Below are positions 1 to 8,457 of a DNA stretch of 64,000 bases, one piece after another. This stretch comes from Segatella copri DSM 18205. GTDB taxonomy: Bacteria; Bacteroidota; Bacteroidia; Bacteroidales; Bacteroidaceae. The position numbers were made by a program, and so were the translations under genes. Under the pieces are notes generated by a model. It made no database searches and was not told where the DNA came from. It was given only the letters and a program-made list of their open reading frames with translations. The stretch covers positions 1,638,501-1,702,500 of the forward strand of contig NZ_CP102288.1 in assembly GCF_025151535.1 (NCBI RefSeq), read 5' to 3'. Every line of letters starts with the position of its first letter. Within the stretch, counting starts at the first letter, position 1.

Positions 1-1
1 T

Positions 2-217
2 TACTTCATCCCTGCCCTCATCGACGACTGGAAGGCATCCGGTCATTGTGCAGAATTCCTCAACTTCGACAAGATTGAGACCTATAAAGATTTCGGTGGT
101 ATCCGAATTGAGGACGATGTACTCATCACCAAAGATGGTTGCAGATTCCTGGGCAAAGACCGCATACCTTATCATCCAAAAGATGTTGAGGAGTTCATGG
201 CAGCCAACAAGGAATAA
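2..217 (+). CDS. C-terminal end of an M24-family Xaa-Pro aminopeptidase (partial)
   Basis: The open frame enters from the left edge with no start and ends at TAA 215-217, leaving 71 residues. The segment has the C-terminal features of aminopeptidase P-like M24 metallopeptidases: a GGIRIEDDVLIT stretch followed by a short acidic tail with IPYHPKDVEEF. In this family the two C-terminal metal-binding glutamates lie in or just upstream of such a segment, and the GIRIED glutamate is one of them. The enzyme removes an N-terminal residue that precedes proline. Family assignment rests on this tail alone; the catalytic core lies outside the window. Confidence 0.7.
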   Translation, partial: YFIPALIDDWKASGHCAEFLNFDKIETYKDFGGIRIEDDVLITKDGCRFLGKDRIPYHPKDVEEFMAANKE

Positions 218-300
218 AATTCCTGAAAGAGAAATCATTTCAGAAAAAGGAATCAGAGAGAAGATATAACAAAAACATTAATATAAAGAGAAAAGAATTC

Positions 301-1512
301 ATGAAGAAAACTATGATTGTTGCAGCCTTGATGGCTTTGGTAGCCACAGGAGCAAATGCGAAGAAAGCTGCAGACTCTGCAGAAGTAGCAAAGAACAAAC
401 CTGTATTTACTGTAGTAAAGCAGAATCCTATCACTAGCATCAAGGACCAGAACCGCAGTGGTACGTGCTGGGCTTACTCTACCCTCAGCTACTTCGAGAG
501 CGAAATCTTGAAGAAGACAGGCAAGACCTACGACCTCAGCGAAATGTTCGTAGCCAACAAGACTTATATGGACCGCGCCACAGTGGCTGTAAGAATGCAC
601 GGCGACGTGAGCTTCTCTGAGGGTGGTAGCGCCTACGATGTACTCTATGCTTTGCAGCACTATGGTATTGTACCTGAGTCTGCCATGCCTGCACCAGGTT
701 CATTGACAGGTGACTCTTTGGCTAACTTCGGTGAGTTCTTCAATGTAATGACTCCATACGTAGAGGCAGTAGCAAAGAGCACAGCTAAGAAGCTTTCTCC
801 AGCCTGGAAGAGCGGTCTTCAGGGCATCATCGACTCTTACATCGGTAAGACTCCTGAGAAGTTTACATACGAGGGCAAGCAGTATACACCACAGAGCTTC
901 TGCCAGAGCCTCGGTTTGAATCTTGATGATTATATCACCATTACCAGCTACACCCACCACCCAATGTGGAGCAAGTTTGCTGTTGAGGTACAGGATAACT
1001 GGCGCTGGCCTTTGAGCTACAACGTTCCAATGGAAGACATCTGCAAGATCATAGACAACGCTGTAAACAATGGTTATACAGTAGCATGGGGAGGTGACGT
1101 AACAGAAGACGGTTTCACTCGCAAGGGTCTCGGTATCGCTTACGACGTAAAGAAGGTTCGCTCTATGGCCGGTACAGATGCTGACCATTGGTTCAAGCTC
1201 TCTAAGGACGAGAAGAAGGAGAAGTTTGATTCTCTCGGCGTAAATGCTCCTGAGATTGTTCCTACCCAGGCTATGCGTCAGGAAGCATTCGACAATTGGG
1301 AGACAACTGACGACCACGGTATGCACATCTACGGTATCGCTAAGGATCAGAACGGCAAGGAGTACTACATGGTTAAGAACTCTTGGGGCGAGTATGGTGA
1401 CTACAAGGGAACCTGGTACATGACCAAGGCTTTCGTAGCTTACAAGACTATGGACTTCATGGTTAACAAGAACGCCCTTCCTAAGGACATCCGCAAGAAG
1501 CTCGGAATCTAG
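301..1512 (+). CDS. Secreted C1-family cysteine peptidase (aminopeptidase C / bleomycin hydrolase-like)
   Basis: 403 residues. Residues 1-20 form a signal peptide ending ANA, so the product is exported, unlike cytoplasmic PepC. The papain-type active site is complete: Gln50 and Cys56 in DQNRSGTCWAYS, His339 in DDHGMHIYG, and Asn360 in KNSWG. The insert between Cys and His and the YMVKNSWGE block resemble the bleomycin hydrolase/PepC branch. In gut Bacteroidales such proteins are periplasmic aminopeptidases, probably used in peptide scavenging; that role is inferred. An intrinsic terminator follows at 1587-1618. The ATG at 301 is the only start that leaves the signal peptide whole. Confidence 0.85.
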   Translation: MKKTMIVAALMALVATGANAKKAADSAEVAKNKPVFTVVKQNPITSIKDQNRSGTCWAYSTLSYFESEILKKTGKTYDLSEMFVANKTYMDRATVAVRMHGDVSFSEGGSAYDVLYALQHYGIVPESAMPAPGSLTGDSLANFGEFFNVMTPYVEAVAKSTAKKLSPAWKSGLQGIIDSYIGKTPEKFTYEGKQYTPQSFCQSLGLNLDDYITITSYTHHPMWSKFAVEVQDNWRWPLSYNVPMEDICKIIDNAVNNGYTVAWGGDVTEDGFTRKGLGIAYDVKKVRSMAGTDADHWFKLSKDEKKEKFDSLGVNAPEIVPTQAMRQEAFDNWETTDDHGMHIYGIAKDQNGKEYYMVKNSWGEYGDYKGTWYMTKAFVAYKTMDFMVNKNALPKDIRKKLGI

Positions 1513-1586
1513 GAGAGTTTTAATAGTTAAAAGTTTATAGTCTATAGGTTTTCTATGGACATTCTCCTTAACAAAAATATTCAAGG

Positions 1587-1618
1587 GGCAGCAAACCGAT
1601 GAGTTTGCTGCCTTTTTT
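1587..1618 (+). terminator. Intrinsic terminator after the C1 peptidase
   Basis: Perfect 10-bp stem, GGCAGCAAAC (1587-1596) with GTTTGCTGCC (1603-1612), a 6-base loop, then six T. It ends the C1 peptidase transcript before recJ. Confidence 0.9.
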
Positions 1619-1738
1619 GTTGCCAAGAAAATCTCTTATTCACTTATTTTGGGTTGCCAACAAGTCTTATTTTTACTTATTTCTAGGTAATTTAATAAAA
1701 TTCCTCCCTAAACATTTCCTTTTGTCATTTTATTTTCG

Positions 1739-1746
1739 TAACTTTG
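1739..1746 (+). promoter_or_regulatory. Probable recJ promoter (-7 box)
   Basis: TAACTTTG fits the Bacteroidetes TAnnTTTG -7 box, 26 bases before the recJ ATG and downstream of a terminator. The nearest TTTG (1721-1724) is only 14 bases upstream, closer than the usual 19-20, so the -33 box is uncertain. Confidence 0.5.
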
Positions 1747-1771
1747 GGGGCAGAAATAAAAAATAATTAAA

Positions 1772-3493
1772 ATGCATTTTAAATGGAATTACGAATCACC
1801 AACACCTGAACAGCAAAAAGCAGCTGAAGAATTAGGCGCCAAGCTAAATATGAGCCCAGTTCTTGCCCATTTGCTCATCAAGCGCGAGATTACGACAGAG
1901 TCTGCAGCCAAACGGTTCTTCCGTCCACAACTCTCAGATCTCATCAATCCATTTCTGATGAAAGACATGGATATTGCCGTAGACCGCCTGAACGATGCTA
2001 TGGGTAGAAAGGAACGTATCCTTGTTTACGGAGACTATGACGTAGACGGATGCACCGCCGTTGCCCTGGTGTACAAATTCTTGCAGCAATTCTATTCAAA
2101 CATCGACTACTACATTCCCGACCGCTACGACGAAGGTTACGGAGTGAGTAAGAAAGGAATAGATTTTGCTCATCAGACTGGTGTAAAACTGATTATTATT
2201 CTAGACTGCGGAATCAAGGCTATTCAGGAGATAGAATATGCCAAGAGTCTGGGAATAGACTTCATCATCTGCGACCATCACGTTCCTGACGATGTGATGC
2301 CACCTGCTGTGGCCATACTCAATCCGAAGCGTCCTGACGATCCATTCCCATTCAAGCATCTCTGCGGATGCGGTGTAGGGTTCAAGTTTATGCAGGCTTT
2401 TGCCAAGAACAACAACATTCCGTTCTCCAGGCTCATTCCTCTGCTCGACTTCTGCGCCGTGAGTATTGCTGCCGACATTGTGCCGGTGGTAGATGAGAAC
2501 AGAATACTCGCCTTCCATGGTCTTAAGTTGCTGAATACCAACCCAAGTATCGGTCTGAAATCCATCATCGACATCTGCGGACTGAACGGACGCGAGCTCT
2601 CCATGAGCGATATTGTGTTCAAGATTGGTCCCCGCATCAATGCTTCAGGCAGAATGGAGAACGGCAAGCTGAGCGTAGATCTGCTGGTAGAAAGAGACTA
2701 TTCCTCAGCCCTGCGCATGGCCAGACACATCAATGAGTACAATGAGCAGCGCAAAGACATAGACAAGCAGATGACTGAAGAAGCCAACGGCATCGTATCG
2801 CGTCTGGAAAGCATGAAACACAACTCCAGCATCGTGCTCTATGATGAAGGCTGGAAAAAAGGAGTCATTGGCATTGTTGCTTCCCGACTCACCGAAATCT
2901 ACTTCCGCCCTACCATTGTTCTGACCCGGGATGGTGATATGGCTACAGGTTCAGCACGTAGCGTAACGGGATTTGACATCTACTCAGCCATCAAGAGTTG
3001 CCGCGACCTCCTGCTCAATTTCGGTGGTCATACCTATGCTGCCGGCCTTACCTTGAAGTGGGATAAGGTTAGAGAGTTCAGAGACAGGTTCCAGCATTAT
3101 GTAGAAGAGCATATTTCGCCTCAACAGACAGAACCGATGCTCAACATAGATGCTGAAATTGACTTTAAAGACATTACCAAGCATCTGCAGGCCGACCTGA
3201 AGCGCTTCTCTCCTTTCGGTCCATGTAACCAGAAACCTATTTTCTGCACCAACCGGGTATATGATTATGGTACCAGCAAGGTGGTGGGCAGAGAACAGGA
3301 ACACATCAAGTTGGAACTGGTAGACTCAAAATCGAGCACGGTCTTAAACGGCATCGCTTTCGGTCAGAGTGCAGCTGCCCGCTACATCAAGAGTAAGCGA
3401 AGTTTCGACATAGCCTTCACCATAGAAGAGAATATTTTTAAGAAAAACCAAGTTCAACTTCAGATAGAAGACATCCGTCCAAACGAAGGATGA
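1772..3493 (+). CDS. recJ: Single-stranded-DNA-specific exonuclease RecJ
   Basis: 573 residues, normal for RecJ. DHH-family phosphoesterase motifs are clear: GDYDVDG at 87-93 (motif I), a DCG motif near 145, DHH at 168-170 with HVPDD, then the DHHA1 part with FGGHTYAAG near 416-424, and a C-terminal OB-like region. RecJ degrades single-stranded DNA 5' to 3' in recombination and mismatch or base-excision repair. recQ follows on the same strand after 115 bases; in RecFOR-type repair RecQ unwinds DNA that RecJ resects, so the neighbourhood is functionally coherent. Confidence 0.95.
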   Translation: MHFKWNYESPTPEQQKAAEELGAKLNMSPVLAHLLIKREITTESAAKRFFRPQLSDLINPFLMKDMDIAVDRLNDAMGRKERILVYGDYDVDGCTAVALVYKFLQQFYSNIDYYIPDRYDEGYGVSKKGIDFAHQTGVKLIIILDCGIKAIQEIEYAKSLGIDFIICDHHVPDDVMPPAVAILNPKRPDDPFPFKHLCGCGVGFKFMQAFAKNNNIPFSRLIPLLDFCAVSIAADIVPVVDENRILAFHGLKLLNTNPSIGLKSIIDICGLNGRELSMSDIVFKIGPRINASGRMENGKLSVDLLVERDYSSALRMARHINEYNEQRKDIDKQMTEEANGIVSRLESMKHNSSIVLYDEGWKKGVIGIVASRLTEIYFRPTIVLTRDGDMATGSARSVTGFDIYSAIKSCRDLLLNFGGHTYAAGLTLKWDKVREFRDRFQHYVEEHISPQQTEPMLNIDAEIDFKDITKHLQADLKRFSPFGPCNQKPIFCTNRVYDYGTSKVVGREQEHIKLELVDSKSSTVLNGIAFGQSAAARYIKSKRSFDIAFTIEENIFKKNQVQLQIEDIRPNEG

Positions 3494-3539
3494 GGTACTT
3501 AGCCCTATGCATGGATTAGGCACTGATTACTCGGATTAC

Positions 3540-3562
3540 ACGGATTTGTAGAGCAAATCCGT
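3540..3562. repeat. Intergenic hairpin between recJ and recQ
   Basis: ACGGATTTG and CAAATCCGT pair over 9 bp around a TAGAG loop. There is no T-run on either side, so it is not a standard terminator. It may be a small palindromic repeat remnant. Confidence 0.4.
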
Positions 3563-3608
3563 CAGGACGCACAAGCATCGAAATCTGCAAGGGCAAAAGT
3601 TTCAAAAA

Positions 3609-5504
3609 ATGGCAGATAAATATCAAGAAATACTACGTACATATTGGGGGTATCCTGACTTTCGCGGCATACAACGAGACATCATCGAGAGTATAGCCCG
3701 AGGTGAGGATACCCTCGGGCTTATGCCTACAGGTGGCGGTAAATCCATCACCTTCCAGGTTCCAGCCCTTGCCCAAAAGGGCGTCTGCATTGTGGTAACT
3801 CCACTCATTGCGCTGATGAAGGATCAGGTACAGCATCTCAAGGCCCGCAACATCCTGGCTGAAGCCATCTACACAGGATTGTCGCGCCAAGAGATTCTCC
3901 GAATATTGGAAAATTGTATTTTCGGTGAAATCAAGTTTCTGTATGTTTCACCAGAACGTCTTTCTTCAGAATTGTTCCAAACTAAACTGCGCCACATTCC
4001 GGTGAGTTTCATCACGGTAGATGAAGCTCACTGCATCAGCCAGTGGGGTTACGATTTCCGCCCGTCTTATCTCGAAATTGCAAAAATAAGAGATATGAAG
4101 CCCGGTGTACCAGTCCTTGCTCTTACGGCTACGGCCACTCCCGATGTAGTAGAAGATATCCAGAACCAGCTTCACTTCAAGAAGCAAAACGTATTTAAAA
4201 TGAGTTTTGCCCGCAAGAATCTTGCCTATGTGGTGCGCACCACCAACGACAAGTTGACCGAAATGGTTCATATCCTGCAGTGTACCCAAGGCTCGGCAAT
4301 CATTTATGCGAGAAGCCGAAAACGAACCAAGGAGATGGCAGAACTTCTGAACAAACAAGGTATTTCTGCTACATTTTACCATGCCGGACTGGATTCCGAC
4401 GTGAAGGATATCCGACAGAAAAACTGGCAAAATGACGAGATAAGGGTAATGGTAGCAACCAATGCTTTCGGCATGGGAATAGACAAGTCAGATGTGAGAA
4501 TGGTAATTCATATAGATTGTCCAGACTCACTGGAAGCCTATTTTCAAGAGGCGGGACGAGGCGGAAGAGACGGCGAAAAGGCTTATGCTGTGCTGCTCTA
4601 CAACCAGAGCGATGAAAACAAACTCATGAAACGCATAGACGAAACCTTCCCAGACAAAGAATTCATCAAAGACGTTTACGAGCATCTTGCTTACTTTTTC
4701 CAGGTGGCAGTTGGAAGCGGAATGGGACAGACTTTCATGTTCGAGATAGAGAAGTTCTGCTTCACCTACAAGTACTTCCCTACTCGCGTAGACTCGGCTC
4801 TGCGCATTCTGGAGCGCTCAGGCTATATCCACTACGAGGACAATCCTGACGGAAAAGCAAGAATCAGATTTAACATCAGCCGAAATGATCTCTATCTGCT
4901 AGAGAATGTTTCGGAGAAGGAAGAGTCTGTTATTACGGCGCTTCTGCGTAATTACGGCGGTCTGTTTACCGACTATGTTTACATTGATGAGTCGCTGATA
5001 GAGCGTGTAAGCGAACTAAACCGTCAGCAGGTATACATGATTCTGAAAAATCTGAGTGCCCGCCACATCATCGACTTCATTCCCCGCCGCAAGACACCTT
5101 ATATCAGCTACACGCGTCCTAGGGAAGATGGTTTCAGAGTTATCATCCCTGAGGAGGTATGGGAAGTACGCAAGAAACAGTTTACTGCCCACATCAAGAG
5201 CATTATCAGTTATGCAAAGAACGACAGCATCTGCCGTTCGCGCCAGCTTCTGAGTTATTTTGGCGAAAAAACGAAAATGAAGGACGACTGCGGGATATGT
5301 GATGTCTGCATAGATCACAAAATACCCCAGAAGCAAACTATTATATCAGAAATTCTAGACTTGCTGAAAGACGGAAAGCCACATGACATTACAGAATTAA
5401 ACCAACTGAAATATGATTCAGAAGATATGGCTGCAGTTCTTGAAGAAATGGTTGCAGAGAATATGTTTTATGTCGAGGGAGACAAAATCGTTCATGAGCC
5501 ATAA
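3609..5504 (+). CDS. recQ: ATP-dependent DNA helicase RecQ (HRDC-less form)
   Basis: 631 residues. SF2 helicase motifs in order: Walker A PTGGGKS near 40-46, DEAH at 138-141 followed by CISQWGYDFRP (aromatic-rich loop of RecQ), TATAT, and motif VI in QEAGRGGRDG. The zinc-binding part shows cysteines around CRSRQLLSYFGE and CGICDVC. The C-terminus ends in a short winged-helix-like segment, with no room for a normal HRDC domain. RecQ unwinds 3'-tailed DNA in recombination repair. The ATG at 3609 follows an A-rich leader typical of Bacteroidetes; no strong promoter box was seen between recJ and recQ, so they may be cotranscribed. Confidence 0.93.
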   Translation: MADKYQEILRTYWGYPDFRGIQRDIIESIARGEDTLGLMPTGGGKSITFQVPALAQKGVCIVVTPLIALMKDQVQHLKARNILAEAIYTGLSRQEILRILENCIFGEIKFLYVSPERLSSELFQTKLRHIPVSFITVDEAHCISQWGYDFRPSYLEIAKIRDMKPGVPVLALTATATPDVVEDIQNQLHFKKQNVFKMSFARKNLAYVVRTTNDKLTEMVHILQCTQGSAIIYARSRKRTKEMAELLNKQGISATFYHAGLDSDVKDIRQKNWQNDEIRVMVATNAFGMGIDKSDVRMVIHIDCPDSLEAYFQEAGRGGRDGEKAYAVLLYNQSDENKLMKRIDETFPDKEFIKDVYEHLAYFFQVAVGSGMGQTFMFEIEKFCFTYKYFPTRVDSALRILERSGYIHYEDNPDGKARIRFNISRNDLYLLENVSEKEESVITALLRNYGGLFTDYVYIDESLIERVSELNRQQVYMILKNLSARHIIDFIPRRKTPYISYTRPREDGFRVIIPEEVWEVRKKQFTAHIKSIISYAKNDSICRSRQLLSYFGEKTKMKDDCGICDVCIDHKIPQKQTIISEILDLLKDGKPHDITELNQLKYDSEDMAAVLEEMVAENMFYVEGDKIVHEP

Positions 5505-5589
5505 ATGAAATAGTAGAAAGGTGTATCATAAGTTATACTTTATGAGCCCGCTCCCATATGAAATCACTAAAGCCCCTTATAAACAGAAA

Positions 5590-5623
5590 AAAGGGAACGA
5601 CACCTCTCGGGCCATTCCCTTTT
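5590..5623. terminator. Bidirectional terminator between recQ and ilvC
   Basis: AAAGGGAA (5590-5597) pairs with TTCCCTTT (5615-5622), with T-runs on both strands. It sits between the convergent recQ (+) and ilvC (-). Confidence 0.7.
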
Positions 5624-5646
5624 CAACATTATGTACGAGAAAAAAA

Positions 5647-6690
5647 TTAGTTATTCTCAGGGCGAAGTTTACGAACTGTAACACCAGCCTGCCACATTTC
5701 CTTGTTGCGCATAGCCTCGAGTTCAGCGTTCAACTTCTCGCGGTAATCAGCCTGAGAGTTCTTGTCGATAGAAATCTGAGCCTCGTTACCAGTCTTTACA
5801 GAGTAGTACAACCACTCCATTACAGGCTTGATAGCCTCACGGAAACGAGGAGCCCAGTCAAGAGCACCACGCTGAGCTGTAGTTGAACAGTTAGCATACA
5901 TCCAATCCATACCCTTAGCACCGAAGAGAGGGCCAAGGCTCTGTGTGAGCTCCTCAACAGTCTCGTTGAAAGCCTCAGATGGTGAGTGACCATTCTCGCG
6001 GAGCACGTCATACTGTGCCTCCAACAATCCCTCAATTGCACCCATCAATGAGCCACGCTCACCTGTGAGGTCAGAAGTAGCCTCACGCTGGAATGTTGTC
6101 TTGAACAAATAACCGGCACCGATACCGATACCGAAGGCAATAGTCTTCTCCTCTGCCTTGCCAGATGCATCCTGGTATACAGCGTAAGAGCAGTTCAAAC
6201 CACGACCCTCACAGAACATAGTGCGGAGAGAAGTACCAGAACCCTTAGGAGCAACCATGATTACATCAATATCCTTTGGTGGAACAACGCCTGTACGGTC
6301 GCTCCAATTGATAGCGAAACCATGTGAATAATACAAAGTCTTACCTGGTGTGAGGTATGGTTTAATCTTTGGCCAGCATGCAATCTGACCGGCATCAGAA
6401 AGCAACATACAGATGATAGTACCCTTTTCAGCAGCTTCCTCGATAGAGAACAGAGTCTTACCAGGAACCCAACCATCTTTCAGACACTTCTCGTAGGTCT
6501 TACCCTGACGCTGTCCGACGATGACGTTGAAACCATTATCGCGAAGGTTACAAGCCTGACCAGGACCCTGGATACCATAACCGATAACTGCGATTGTTTC
6601 GTTCTTCAATACTTCACGTGCTTTCTCCAATGAAAATTCATGACTGGTGACAACAGTTTCCATTACGCCACCGAAATTCATTTCTGCCAT
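5647..6690 (-). CDS. ilvC: Ketol-acid reductoisomerase
   Basis: 347 residues, the class I length usual in Bacteroidetes. The Rossmann motif GYGIQGPG lies near 38-45, with RQGK after the second strand as the NADPH-phosphate site. The knotted C-terminal domain carries the conserved acidic metal ligands (segments DLTGERG and EAQYD). It converts acetolactate or acetohydroxybutyrate to dihydroxy-acids in valine, leucine and isoleucine synthesis. It is last in the reverse-strand ilv cluster but has its own strong promoter and a structured 150-base leader (6691-6845), so it can be expressed separately from ilvDBN. Confidence 0.95.
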   Translation of the reverse strand: MAEMNFGGVMETVVTSHEFSLEKAREVLKNETIAVIGYGIQGPGQACNLRDNGFNVIVGQRQGKTYEKCLKDGWVPGKTLFSIEEAAEKGTIICMLLSDAGQIACWPKIKPYLTPGKTLYYSHGFAINWSDRTGVVPPKDIDVIMVAPKGSGTSLRTMFCEGRGLNCSYAVYQDASGKAEEKTIAFGIGIGAGYLFKTTFQREATSDLTGERGSLMGAIEGLLEAQYDVLRENGHSPSEAFNETVEELTQSLGPLFGAKGMDWMYANCSTTAQRGALDWAPRFREAIKPVMEWLYYSVKTGNEAQISIDKNSQADYREKLNAELEAMRNKEMWQAGVTVRKLRPENN

Positions 6691-6708
6691 AATTTTTATT
6701 TTTTTTGT

Positions 6709-6822
6709 GCGGCTTGCCGTTTGTGGAGCCGCGGGTTATACTTGTCCATACGGATGCGAGCTGTATTCTTATCCAAAGAGAGCCTGTTTGATCCGTCCAC
6801 CCCCTATCCAAGAAGGCGGCTC
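6709..6822 (-). promoter_or_regulatory. Structured ilvC 5' leader with competing hairpins
   Basis: Reading the reverse strand, segment A (6816-6822, GAGCCGC) pairs perfectly with B (6726-6732, GCGGCTC). B can instead pair over 6 bp with C (6709-6714, AGCCGC), which lies about 20 bases before the ilvC ATG. A:B and B:C exclude each other. No T-run follows C, so any control would act on translation or mRNA stability. The pairings are seen; the regulatory role is inferred. Confidence 0.45.
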
Positions 6823-6847
6823 TGGGTTTATTCTTATTTTCTGAGTG

Positions 6848-6879
6848 CAAAGGTAAGCAAATAAAATGAAACTACCAAA
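6848..6879 (-). promoter_or_regulatory. ilvC promoter
   Basis: On the reverse strand, TTTG (6876-6879), 20 bases, then TACCTTTG (6848-6855). Spacing and both boxes match the Bacteroidetes consensus. Transcription should begin near 6840, giving ilvC a leader of about 150 bases. Confidence 0.8.
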
Positions 6880-6887
6880 TTTTTCTT

Positions 6888-7691
6888 TCAATTTTTAATA
6901 AATTTAGCCTTACTTCTTACAACTTCCACCTCATTTACGTCATTTTTGCCGGTTTTTGTTATCTTTATGCAGTATTCTTGCATTTCTTCTGCCTCACTTG
7001 TTTCTTCCAAATAGAAATGAAGTTGGTCTCCCTGGTGACTTTCTGCTACGTAAGCTATCTCAAATCTTTGCAAAAAGTGAGTTTTGTAATAATCCAGATC
7101 AAAGAGGTCGAGGATATGTTCGATGTATTTCACCGAGTTGATGTGCCCGTTAACATCTACATCATGATAATAGGTGTCAATGGTTCTCACCAGCTTGGCA
7201 TCCTTGCCCATTTTCACTCTCGAACTTGCCTGGATAGGACAAGGTTTTTCTGAATCAATATATTCTTTGATGAGCCCGTCGTGAATTTCAAAAATATCAA
7301 CAGGCTGTCGGGTTTCCGTATCAATCATTGCCCACACGCTCTTGCCGTAGCCGTAAACCTTGGCTTCTTCGGATGATGATGTCTTGCCGCAGATTTTGAA
7401 ATCTCGGGATGTGAAATATTTCATGGCACTCTCGCACCAGGTTTCTACTACAAAGCGGTCGTAAGACTTCGGCATCTCTGTCATCTCAATGGCCAGTCGG
7501 CTGAGAACCCATGTCTTGTGTCTGGGCATGAGGTAGTTCATACCGAACCCGCGGTCGTTGCTGTGAAAATCGGCAGCATTGAGCAGATGATTTCCGAGAT
7601 GCCCCATAAAGAGGTGGCTGCTGAAATCGCAGTGGAAAGGCTCCGATAGGAATTCGTAACGCCCTACCTTATCTAATATTTTCTGTTCCAT
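6888..7691 (-). CDS. Acyl-ACP thioesterase
   Basis: 267 residues with the double hot-dog layout of the FatA/FatB-like acyl-ACP thioesterase family. The N-terminal half carries WVLSRLAIEM and the C-terminal half carries DVNGHINSVKYIE, whose N-x-H and downstream acidic residue fit the catalytic set. It hydrolyses acyl-ACP to free fatty acid in the cytoplasm. It sits inside the ilv cluster between ilvN and ilvC. This placement suggests a link between branched-chain keto-acid supply and release of branched fatty acids, but that link is inferred. A terminator-like hairpin (7742-7778) lies just upstream, so its expression may be lower than that of ilvDBN. Confidence 0.88.
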   Translation of the reverse strand: MEQKILDKVGRYEFLSEPFHCDFSSHLFMGHLGNHLLNAADFHSNDRGFGMNYLMPRHKTWVLSRLAIEMTEMPKSYDRFVVETWCESAMKYFTSRDFKICGKTSSSEEAKVYGYGKSVWAMIDTETRQPVDIFEIHDGLIKEYIDSEKPCPIQASSRVKMGKDAKLVRTIDTYYHDVDVNGHINSVKYIEHILDLFDLDYYKTHFLQRFEIAYVAESHQGDQLHFYLEETSEAEEMQEYCIKITKTGKNDVNEVEVVRSKAKFIKN

Positions 7692-7741
7692 AATATCTGT
7701 CTCGTCCTTTTACTTTGTTGTCTGTCTTGTTGTTTTAAACC

Positions 7742-7778
7742 GAAAAAGCCCCCTGCTCCGCTAGTTTGAAGCCAGGGG
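7742..7778 (-). terminator. Terminator-like hairpin between ilvN and the thioesterase gene
   Basis: On the reverse strand CCCCTG (7773-7778) and CAGGGG (7750-7755) form a stem with a 17-base loop, followed by GC and five T (7743-7747). It lies inside the ilv cluster and probably attenuates or processes the ilvDBN message. No promoter box was found between it and the thioesterase start, so some read-through is expected. Confidence 0.6.
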
Positions 7779-7807
7779 AACAAAGGGCATCAAAATATGA
7801 AAAAAAT

Positions 7808-8353
7808 CTAATCTTCTGAATTCTGCTTGAGATAATCAGAGATGGGTTCGTCAAAACTTCTCGTAACAGCGATTCTGCCGCTTCGGGTATACTGAAGCAG
7901 GCAGTTGTAGCTGTTGAGCTGCTGGAAGAGGTCAGCAATGTCTTCGGTAAGTCCTGCCAGAAGCACGGTGCTGTAGGTAGGATTCACCTCCATCATGCGG
8001 GCATCATGCTTGCGGATGGTGCGCGAAACCTCTGGATTTTCAAGCAATACCGGAGTGGAAATCTTGAAGAGAGCCACTTCATGGATGAAGATCTGGTCGT
8101 CGGTGTAGTAATCGCTCTTCACCACGTCAATCTTCTTCTCTATTGCCTTGTTGATTTTCTCAATCTGCTCTTCATCACTCCAAACCGTGATGGTATACTT
8201 GTGTATATTCTTGATACTGCTGGCCGAAACATTCAAGCTCTCGATATTTACCTGTCTGCGAGTAAACACGGCAGTAATCTGATTCAGGATACCGGCAATG
8301 TTTTCTGAGTAAACAAGCAATGTATATAATTTCTTTTCGTTGTTATTCTCCAT
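7808..8353 (-). CDS. ilvN: Acetolactate synthase small (regulatory) subunit
   Basis: 181 residues, usual for IlvN/IlvH. The N-terminal ACT domain is recognisable (LLVYSENIAGILNQITAVF, then RRQVNIESLNV near 33-43), and a second ACT-like half follows. The protein binds valine and confers feedback control on IlvB. It lies about 100 bases downstream of ilvB on the same strand, as in most ilvBN operons. Confidence 0.95.
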   Translation of the reverse strand: MENNNEKKLYTLLVYSENIAGILNQITAVFTRRQVNIESLNVSASSIKNIHKYTITVWSDEEQIEKINKAIEKKIDVVKSDYYTDDQIFIHEVALFKISTPVLLENPEVSRTIRKHDARMMEVNPTYSTVLLAGLTEDIADLFQQLNSYNCLLQYTRSGRIAVTRSFDEPISDYLKQNSED

Positions 8354-8457
8354 TTTTCCAAATTTTAAAATAATCGGTTACTTTTCGGAGTCTTTCCTTT
8401 TCGGAGGATGCTCCCTCATGAAGGAATTTACACCTTATTATATATAGCCGAAAGCTT

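Noticed and set aside
700..1626. Long reverse-strand open frame opposite the C1 peptidase
   Set aside because: It lies wholly opposite a gene with complete catalytic motifs and a signal peptide, and its own sequence shows no domain.
6638..6850. Leader peptide in front of ilvC
   Set aside because: The frame is not rich in Val, Leu or Ile and overlaps the ilvC start, so it does not fit attenuation by branched-chain amino acids.
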